Assembly: GCA_964448675.1 (NCBI GenBank)
Contig: CAYUZU010000002.1
Span: 1 to 64,000 of the forward strand
Reading direction: 5' to 3'
DNA length: 64,000 nucleotides
Origin: CAYUZU01 sp964448675
GTDB taxonomy: Bacteria > Planctomycetota > Phycisphaerae > UBA1845 > Fen-1342
A program made the position numbers and the translations under genes. Shown here piece by piece: positions 35,948-43,600 of the stretch. The notes beneath the pieces are model-generated. The model had not been told where the DNA came from. It did no database searches and was given only the letters and a program-made list of their open reading frames with translations. How positions within the stretch are numbered: position 1 is the first letter of the stretch; each line of letters begins with the position of its first letter.

Positions 35948-37672
35948 ATGGTGATCGCCAGTCTGGACCTGCTGGCTCAACTGCCCGACAGCTACCTTTA
36001 CTTCAACCCGTTCAAGCTGGCCGCGTTCGTCTTCGTGTTCGCGATCTGGGCGCTGTATGCGCAGTGGGTCGACAAGGACACGGTGGTGGTGAACACGTAC
36101 CGCACGCTGTGGAACGTGCTGACCCTGGCGGCCGGCGCGGTGGCAACGGTGCTGGCGCTGTTCGTGCCGCTGTTCTGGGTGGGGCTGCTGCTGATGGTCG
36201 TGATCAACGCCGTCCTGATGACGGTTTACGTCGTGCACCGCAACGGCCTGGTGCGCGAGGAAGACCGCGTGATGACCGCCGCCCACTTCCGCCGGCTGCG
36301 CGAGGAGGGCTTCTCGGGCAAGAAGAAGAAGGTCGAAGTCAAGGAGAAGGTGCGTCTGACCGGGGCCGACCGCAAGGTCGTCGAGATTCCCGAGGAGAAC
36401 GAGGAGCGCGAACGCTACCGCCTGGTTCAGGAGCTGATGTGGGACGCCATGTGGCGGCGCGCCGCGAGTGTCGAGCTCATGCCGGCCAAGGAAGCCGTCA
36501 AGGTGACCTACCTCGTCGACGGCATGCCGATCGAGCGCGAGCCGATGGTGCGCGAGGAAGCCGAGCCGGTCGTGTCGTTTCTCAAGGAGATCGGGGGGCT
36601 GAACCTCGAGGAGCGGCGCAAGCCGCAGACTGGGCAGATCCTGGCGGCGATCGGCCAGAACAAGCACAAGGTGCTGGTGCGCACCGACGGCTCGACCGCG
36701 GGCGAGAAGCTTACGCTGCGAATCTTCCACGACGAGGAGACACTCAAGGTCGGCGACCTGGGCTTCAACCCCAAGCAGCTCGAGGCGGTGATGGCGCTGC
36801 GCGACGTTTCCCCCGGCCTGGTGCTGCTGAGCGCCCCGACGAACCAGGGGCTGACCACCTCGATCTACAGCTTCACCCGCACGCACGACCGGTTCCTGCA
36901 GAACGTGCAGACGATCGAGTTCGAGAAGGAAATGGACATCGATAATGTCACCCAGAAGACCTTCTCGACGGCCGAGGGCAAGACCTTCACCGAGGTGCTG
37001 CTCAAGCTGGTGCGCTCCGACCCGGATATCATCGTCCTGCCGGAGCTGCGCGACCGCGAGTCGGCCGCGGTGGCGTCGCAGGCCGCCGCGCAGAAGCAGA
37101 AGGTCTATGTCGGCCTGGTGGCCGAAGACGTGTTCGACGCGCTGCGCAAGTGGATCACGCTGGTGGGGGACAAGGCGCTGGTGGCCAAGAGCCTGCTGGC
37201 GCTGAGCAACCAGCGGCTGGTGCGGCTGCTGTGCACCGAGTGCAAGGAAGCCTACAAGCCCGATGCCCAGATGATGCGCAAGCTCAACCTGCCCGCGGAC
37301 AAGGTGCTGTACCGGGCGCCCGAACAGCAGTTCGACAAGCATGGCCGCCCGATCGAGTGCCAGGCCTGCCAGGGAACGGGCTACGTCGGCCGCACCGGCG
37401 TGTTCGACTGGGTGACTGTCGACGACGGCCTGCGCGAGGTCATCCGCCGCAGCACGTCGCTCAACGACATTCAGAGCTACCTGCAGAAGCGGGGTGCGAT
37501 GGGGCTGCAGGCCCAGGCGCTGCAGAAGGTGCTGGCAGGTACGACTAGTATGCAGGAAGTCGCCCGGGTGATCCGCGGTGGCAGCGGTCGCGGCGCCGCC
37601 GACACGTCGGCGCGTCCACGGCCGCAGCCGAAATCGCCGGCGGCCGGCCGGGCCAAGAAGACTGGGAGTTAG
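35948..37672 (+). CDS. Membrane-anchored GspE/PilB-like ATPase with degenerate P-loop
   Basis: A 574-residue homologue of type II secretion/type IV pilus extension ATPases. Unlike normal GspE it starts with transmembrane segments (about 22-40 and two between 54 and 97). The ATPase region aligns with GspE, but the Walker A loop at 296-304 reads APTNQGLTT instead of GPTGSGKTT, so the ATP-binding lysine is replaced by Leu302. Walker B persists in altered form (PDIIVLPELRDRES, 359-372). The zinc knuckle is intact (Cys429, Cys432, Cys471, Cys474), followed by GYVGRTGVFDWV. It is therefore probably a catalytically inactive partner. The tail is basic and Pro/Ala-rich. It lies between pilT and the CvpA-like gene, three bases from the latter. 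Confidence 0.85.
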   Translation: MVIASLDLLAQLPDSYLYFNPFKLAAFVFVFAIWALYAQWVDKDTVVVNTYRTLWNVLTLAAGAVATVLALFVPLFWVGLLLMVVINAVLMTVYVVHRNGLVREEDRVMTAAHFRRLREEGFSGKKKKVEVKEKVRLTGADRKVVEIPEENEERERYRLVQELMWDAMWRRAASVELMPAKEAVKVTYLVDGMPIEREPMVREEAEPVVSFLKEIGGLNLEERRKPQTGQILAAIGQNKHKVLVRTDGSTAGEKLTLRIFHDEETLKVGDLGFNPKQLEAVMALRDVSPGLVLLSAPTNQGLTTSIYSFTRTHDRFLQNVQTIEFEKEMDIDNVTQKTFSTAEGKTFTEVLLKLVRSDPDIIVLPELRDRESAAVASQAAAQKQKVYVGLVAEDVFDALRKWITLVGDKALVAKSLLALSNQRLVRLLCTECKEAYKPDAQMMRKLNLPADKVLYRAPEQQFDKHGRPIECQACQGTGYVGRTGVFDWVTVDDGLREVIRRSTSLNDIQSYLQKRGAMGLQAQALQKVLAGTTSMQEVARVIRGGSGRGAADTSARPRPQPKSPAAGRAKKTGS

Positions 37673-37675
37673 GCG

Positions 37676-39481
37676 ATGGTACTGAACATCTTCGCATCGC
37701 TGTTCGTCATCGGCATCACGTTCATGCACTCGATGTTCGGCTTGTTCAGCGGCATCATCAACACGTTTTGCACCATCACGGCCCTGGTGGTCTCGCTGGG
37801 CTCGTTCGAGGTGGTGAACCGCTGGCTGACCGGCTCGTTCCACCTGCACCCCGGGTACACCGAGCCGTTCTCGCTGGTGCTGCTGTTCGTCATCACGCTC
37901 GGCATCCTCCGTTACCTGGCGGACAACTTCGTACGTGGCAACGTCCGCGTCCCGATGTACGCCGACTGGGGCGGCGGTGCCGTGTGCGGCTTCATCAACG
38001 CCCAGGTGATCGTCGGGGTCATGGTGCTCGGGTTCGCGATGCTGCCGTTCGGCGGGCGTGTCATGATGTTCCAGGGTTTCGAGCGGCCCGAGGACGGCGG
38101 GACCGACCGGGAAACCGGTCTGGCCACGATCGAGCGCAACCACCTGTTCTTCCGCTCGGACGAGTTCGCCGTCGGCCTGTTCGAGATTCTCAGTGCCGGC
38201 AGCCTCGAGGGACAGACCTCGTTCGCCCGCGTCTACCCCGATTTCTCACAGTGGGTCTGGTGGACCGGCAATCAGATTCAGCCGGAGGTCCTTACGGCCC
38301 CGATCCGCGACGAGGACCAGGACGGCTTCGAGAACGGCCTGCGTGTCGAGGAATGGTGGGTACGCCACGAGAACCTGCCGGACGAGTACACGCGGTACCG
38401 CAAGCTGAACGCGACCGAGGAGAAGCCCGATCCGCCCTTCGAGCCCTTCGAGTACAAGGTGCGGCGGGGCCGCAAGCTGGTCGGGGCGCGCTTGACGCTC
38501 AAGTCGGCGGCCGCGGACCATTTCAAGGAGTCCCGGGTGCACCGCTTCCGCCCGACGAACATTCGGCTTGTCGGGGATATCGAGCGGCCCGACGGCACCA
38601 CGCGGGCCGAGCACTACTATCCGCGCGTCATCGGCGGGGCGGACCCGAGCCTCAACGACAACCTGCGCGTCGTGAATCCGGACGGGAACTTCTCGGTGGG
38701 CAACGTGGGGGACGTGCCCATCGACGTGTACTTCGACGTGCCCGAGGAATTCGAGCCACGGTTCATCGAGTATCGTCGCCACGCCCGCGCCCCGGTCATC
38801 GCCGCCGCCAAGACGGACACCGAACCGCTGCGGCTGGCCGCTGCCGGTGGCAAGGGAACCGGACGAGGCGGGCGGGCCACTGGCGTTTCGCGCTTCCTCG
38901 ACACGATCGAGCGCAGCAAGAGTGGCGACATCGAGCGGTTGCCCTTCCCGATGGGCCGCAGCAGGATCGGCCGCAGCGGCGAGATCCGCGGCGAGCGACT
39001 GGCCAAGGTGGATGTCGGCCGGCGGATTGCGGGCACGCGCGAAGCGCTGAGCCCGCAGGACAGCGACGATATTGTCCGCGACCTGCACAAGCCGGAAGGT
39101 ATGCGCATCTTCCAGATCGCGTTCAACACGCGAAAGATGGAGTCGCTGGCGGGGCAGGTGATGAACTTCGTCGGGTCAACGACCAATCAGTATCGGGCGG
39201 TCGACAAGTCCGGTACCCGTCACGAACTGGCCGGGTATTACGCGCTGGTGAAGAAGAACGGCCAGGACTACATCGAATTCTTCTTCACGCCGCGGCCGCA
39301 GGAAGTCGGCTTCCGGGGTATGGTGGAGTTGGATCCGGATACGCGGAAGCTGCTGCGGGACCAGGCCGACGCAGTTCTCGGACTGATCTACGTGGTGCCG
39401 CCGGGCACGTGCATTTATGCCATCGAGAGCCAGGGTGGCCGCAACGAGCTGGGCGTGGATTACTGCGTGCGGGACCGGTAG
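37676..39481 (+). CDS. CvpA-like membrane protein with large soluble C-terminal region
   Basis: A 601-residue protein. The first 125 residues form four transmembrane helices with the layout of the CvpA family (FASLFVIGITFMHSMFGLFS, INTFCTITALVVSLGSF, FSLVLLFVITLGILRYL, NAQVIVGVMVLGFAMLPFGG). The remaining 470 residues are soluble and match no domain I recognise. They contain a DEDQDGFENG calcium-loop-like stretch, a basic RG-rich region near 390-450 and a C-terminal beta-rich part (MRIFQIAFNTRKMESLAG, GTRHELAGYYALVKKNGQDY). The spacing of three bases from the pseudo-ATPase gene indicates one operon. The family call rests on hydrophobic pattern, so it is moderate. Confidence 0.7.
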   Translation: MVLNIFASLFVIGITFMHSMFGLFSGIINTFCTITALVVSLGSFEVVNRWLTGSFHLHPGYTEPFSLVLLFVITLGILRYLADNFVRGNVRVPMYADWGGGAVCGFINAQVIVGVMVLGFAMLPFGGRVMMFQGFERPEDGGTDRETGLATIERNHLFFRSDEFAVGLFEILSAGSLEGQTSFARVYPDFSQWVWWTGNQIQPEVLTAPIRDEDQDGFENGLRVEEWWVRHENLPDEYTRYRKLNATEEKPDPPFEPFEYKVRRGRKLVGARLTLKSAAADHFKESRVHRFRPTNIRLVGDIERPDGTTRAEHYYPRVIGGADPSLNDNLRVVNPDGNFSVGNVGDVPIDVYFDVPEEFEPRFIEYRRHARAPVIAAAKTDTEPLRLAAAGGKGTGRGGRATGVSRFLDTIERSKSGDIERLPFPMGRSRIGRSGEIRGERLAKVDVGRRIAGTREALSPQDSDDIVRDLHKPEGMRIFQIAFNTRKMESLAGQVMNFVGSTTNQYRAVDKSGTRHELAGYYALVKKNGQDYIEFFFTPRPQEVGFRGMVELDPDTRKLLRDQADAVLGLIYVVPPGTCIYAIESQGGRNELGVDYCVRDR

Positions 39482-39543
39482 TGCGGCAGACGAGTTTGCT
39501 GGGCGCCCCGCAGCACGGCGGTCTATACGGGGTGCTCGCTGGC

Positions 39544-39580
39544 GGTCCGCGCACCGCCCGGGCAACGGGGCGCGCGGACC
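39544..39580 (+). terminator. Possible terminator after the PilT operon
   Basis: GGTCCGCGC (39544-39552) pairs perfectly with GCGCGGACC (39572-39580) across a 19-base loop, followed by TGCCTTAATC. It lies 62 bases after the CvpA-like stop. The long loop and short T run make it uncertain. Confidence 0.4.
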
Positions 39581-39630
39581 TGCCTTAATCGTTCCGAATG
39601 ACGATCGGGTCGATATACGGGGCAGATGCG

Positions 39631-39659
39631 TTGTATACCTGACACCCGGTACCGATAAT
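39631..39659 (+). promoter_or_regulatory. Candidate promoter of the CheX-like gene
   Basis: TTGTAT (39631-39636) and GATAAT (39654-39659) are 17 bases apart, giving a leader of about 25 bases before the ATG at 39691. It suggests that the CheX-like gene is transcribed separately from the PilT operon. Confidence 0.4.
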
Positions 39660-39690
39660 GCGAGCGGTCAGGGGCGGCTGAGGTTGTTTG

Positions 39691-40158
39691 ATGAAAGCGG
39701 AATACATCAATCCGTTCATCTCGAGTGCCGACAGCGTCTTCAAGACGATGGTGAACCTTGCGCTGCGTCGGTTGCAGGCCCGCGCCGGCGCCGGCAATGT
39801 GGAGCGCAAGGGGGAGACGCTGACCGCCGTCGTGGGGATCAGCGGGGCGGCGACGGGCGTCGTGGCGCTGAGCTTCCCGCGCGAAGTGGGGCTGAAGGTC
39901 GCCGGCCGCTTCCTCGGCACCGAGGTGGCCGAGATGAGCGAAGCTGTCACCGACGCCCTGGCGGAACTGGCGAACATGGTCGCTGGCGGCGCCAAATCGA
40001 AGTTTGAACTCGATCCGCCGCCGGACCTGAGCATGCCGACGGTGGTGGAGGGGGCCGACTACCGGATGAAGTATCCGACGAAGTCGGTGTGGGTCGAGGT
40101 GCCGTTCACGTCGGAAGTGGGCGAATTCGTCATGGAAGTCTCGTTCAGCACGAACTGA
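39691..40158 (+). CDS. CheX-like chemotaxis phosphatase family protein
   Basis: A 155-residue single-domain protein. The ATG at 39691 follows an AGG; the adjacent upstream TTG is not preferred. The segment SEAVTDALAELANMVAGGAKSKF carries the ExxN signature (Glu-Leu-Ala-Asn) of CheX/CheC/FliY phosphatases, preceded by GVVALSFPREVGLKVAGRFLG and followed by the C-terminal strand WVEVPFTSEVGEFVMEVSF. CheX dephosphorylates CheY-P. No chemotaxis gene is next to it; it follows the PilT operon, so a link with surface motility is plausible but inferred. Confidence 0.87.
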   Translation: MKAEYINPFISSADSVFKTMVNLALRRLQARAGAGNVERKGETLTAVVGISGAATGVVALSFPREVGLKVAGRFLGTEVAEMSEAVTDALAELANMVAGGAKSKFELDPPPDLSMPTVVEGADYRMKYPTKSVWVEVPFTSEVGEFVMEVSFSTN

Positions 40159-40349
40159 GCAGGGGGCGCCCGGCCCCGGGATCGTGGTGCGGCGGCGGGC
40201 GCGTCGGGAAACACCGTTCGTTTCTGAAGCACGGGGTCATTTGGCGGGCGTCGCGCGGGCTGTGCGTGGCCTGCTCGCTGCGCGCTGGGCGATACACTCC
40301 ATAACCTCCTCGGTGAACACGACTTGGGGGACACGTCGGCGGCGCTTGA

Positions 40350-40378
40350 TTGAAACCGCTGCGCCAGTGCGTTAAGAT
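40350..40378 (+). promoter_or_regulatory. Candidate promoter of the giant subtilisin gene
   Basis: TTGAAA (40350-40355) and TAAGAT (40373-40378) are separated by 17 bases. The predicted start near 40385 leaves a leader of about 260 bases before the GTG. Confidence 0.5.
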
Positions 40379-40384
40379 CCACAC

Positions 40385-40647
40385 AGAGACGGGGTTGTGT
40401 GGCATCCCGTTTACGGGTGGAGGTTCGGCGCGACGACGCCACCCACATGCTCGCGGAGGAACGTGCGCCAGGATGACCATTGGGCGGCTACGGCGGCTTC
40501 CGCTCCGAGCCGGACGACCCGGGCGGTCGCCGGGCTTGGTTCACGCCAACAGACCAAACGCCATCTTTACGCCGGACTTACCCGAGAGCGTCGTCGCGGA
40601 CAAGCCGTTGCCGCGTGGCGAGTAGACGTCCTAACGGAGGTATCGTG
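40385..40647 (+). other. Long GC-rich leader of the subtilisin gene with several hairpins
   Basis: The 489-base gap 40159-40647 contains no credible gene. Just after the promoter, CCACACA (from 40379) can pair with TGTGTGG, then CCCG-TTTA-CGGG, then GGGTGG with CCACCC. Farther on, CGGCT-TCCGCTCCG-AGCCG can fold. The arrangement resembles a structured leader but matches no riboswitch class I know; GC-rich sequence also folds easily by chance. Confidence 0.3.
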
Positions 40648-43600
40648 GTGCGTTATGCCTGTTTGACCGCCTTGGCGGTGTTGCTGTTGGTGCCGGCGGG
40701 GGTGCTGGCCGATTTCCCGACGATTCTCTCGCGGCCGGAAGCGGTGTCTTATGCGCAACAGCGCGGCTGGCGCGTCGATGCGCGGCTGGCGGACGGCCGG
40801 TTGGTGGCGCTGCAAGCGATCGTGGCGGGCGTGCCGCAATACCGCACGACGTACAACCTCGACGCAGCCGACTCGATCAGCACGGATGAGGTGTGGCCGG
40901 GCGGCAGCGGTGGTTTCTCGCTGACGGGGGCCGGCGTCACGCTCGGCATCTGGGATGGCGGCGGCGTACGGACCTCGCATATCGAGTTCGAGGGGCGCGC
41001 CGCACAGTATGATACGCCGCTGTTCGGCGGGTCGGATCATGCCACGCACGTGGCCGGCACGATGATCGGGGCGGGGCGTTATCCCAACGGTGCGGAGATC
41101 TGGTCGCGCGGCGGTGCCTATGGGGCGACGTTGCGCTGCTACGACTGGTTCGATGACGTGGCCGAGATGCGCGGTGCGGCCCAGAGCGGCGTGCGGGTCT
41201 CGAACCACTCGTATGGTGCGATCACCGGGTGGGAATACGAGTACGACTGGTGGCTCGAGGACTGGTACTGGTTCTGGTACGGCAACGTCAACGTGTCGAC
41301 GACGGAGGACTATCGCTACGGGTACTACGACGAGGAGGCCCGGGCCTGGGACCAGACCGTGCGGACGCGGCCGTACCTCTTGCCTGTCAAGTCGGCCGGC
41401 AACGACCGCGACGACTCCGGGCCGGCGTTCGGCGAGCCGCACTACTACTTCGATCCTGGCAGCGGCGTATGGAAACGCAGCTTTGTCACGCGCGAGCCGG
41501 ACGGCCCGTATGACTGCATCAGTGACGCCGGTGTGGCGAAGAACGTGCTCACGGTGGGTGCCGTACGCGACGTGGTGGGCGGCTACAGCAGCCCCGGCAG
41601 CGTGCGGATGACGGATTTCTCCGGGTGGGGCCCGACGGATGACGGCCGCATCAAGCCGGATATCTGTGGCAACGGTTACGGCCTGCTGTCGTCGGTGTAC
41701 TACGACCCGTTCGACGGCAGCGAGAGTGATGACTCGTACAGTTCTTACTCGGGGACGTCGATGTCGTCGCCGAACGTCAGCGGCGCACTCGGCATACTGA
41801 TCCAGCACTGGCGCGCGGTGTACCCCAATGAGGACGACATGCGCGCGTCGACGCTCAAGGCGCTGGTGTTGCACACCGCCGACGAGTGCGGCGCCGCGCC
41901 GGGGCCGGACTACAGCTACGGCTGGGGTCTGATGAACACGCTCCGGGCGGTCCAGACAATCGACCAGGACCTGGAAATGCCGGAGACGATCGCGGAGTTC
42001 GATATCGGCGACGACGAGGAGATCTCGGTGGGCGTGCTCGTCGGGCCGCAGGTGCCCGCGCTGCGGGTCACCATCTGTTGGACCGACCCCGCCGCGAGCG
42101 TGTTCAACCCGCACCTCAACGACCCGACGCCGCGGCTGGTGAACGACCTCGACCTGCGCATCGTGGGGCCCGGCGGCACGGTCTACTACCCCTGGGTGCT
42201 GGATCGCGAGAACCCGAGCGCGCCGGCGACGACCGGCAACAACAGCGTCGACAATGTCGAGCAGGTCATGGTGCCGGACCCCGTCATCGGCAGCTACACG
42301 GTGACGGTGAATTCGGCCTCGATCACCGGCGGGGCGCAGACGTTCTCCATGATCGTGACGGGACAGGCACCGCCGGCGGACTGTAACGGCAACGGCGTGC
42401 CCGATATCGAGGACATCGCCAACGGGACCAGCAGCGACTGCAACATCAACGGCGTGCCGGACGAGTGTGACCTCGACGAGGGGACCAGCAGCGACTGCAA
42501 CAACAACGGGATCCCGGACGAGTGCGATATCAGCGGCGGCACGAGCGACGACTGCAACGCCAACGGCCTGCCCGACGAGTGCGAGATCGCGGACGGCACG
42601 GCCGAGGACTGCAACGGCAACGGCGTGCTGGATGTTTGCGACGTCGCCGACGGGACCAGCCCGGACTGCAACGGCAACGGCGTGCCGGACGAGTGTGACG
42701 TCAGCAGCGGAACCAGCAATGACGTCAACGGGAACGGCATCCCGGACGAATGCGAGCCGGACTGCAACAGCAACGGCATTCCCGACGACTGGGACATCAG
42801 CACCGGGGCGAGCGAGGACTGCAACGCCAACGCGATTCCCGACGAGTGTGATGTCGCCGCGGGGACGAGCCCGGATTGCAACGGCAACGGCGTGCCGGAC
42901 GAGTGTGACATCGCCGACGGCACCAGTGAGGACTGCAACAACAACGACGTGCCGGACGAGTGCGACATCGCCGCCGGCACGAGCCCCGACTGCAACGGCA
43001 ACGGCGTGCCCGACGGCTGTGACGTGCGCGACGGCACCAGTGAGGACTGCAACTTCAACAACGTGCCCGACGAATGCGAGCCGGACGAGGACTGCAACAA
43101 CAACGGCGTGAAGGACATCTGCGACATTGGTGCGGGCACCAGCCTCGACTGCAATGGCAACTGGGTGCCGGACGAGTGTGATCTCGCCAGCGGCACCAGC
43201 TTCGACTGCAACGGCAACGGCGTGCCCGACGAGTGCGACATCGCCGGGGGCCTCAGCGCGGACTGCAACAACAACGGCGTGCCGGACGAGTGCGACATCG
43301 CCGCCGGCGACAGCAATGACGTCAACGGCAACGGCATCCCGGACGAGTGCGAGCCGGACTGCAACAACAATGGCATCCCCGATGCGTGGGATATCAGCAC
43401 CGGCAGCAGTGCCGACTGTAATGCCAACGCGATCCCGGACGAGTGTGACATCGCCGCCGGCACCAGCGCGGACTGCAACACCAACGGCGTGCCGGATGAG
43501 TGTGATCTCGCCGACGGGACCAGTCCGGACTGCAACGGCAACAGTGTGCCCGACGAATGCGACATCGCCGGCGGCACCAGTGCCGACTGCAACGGCAATG

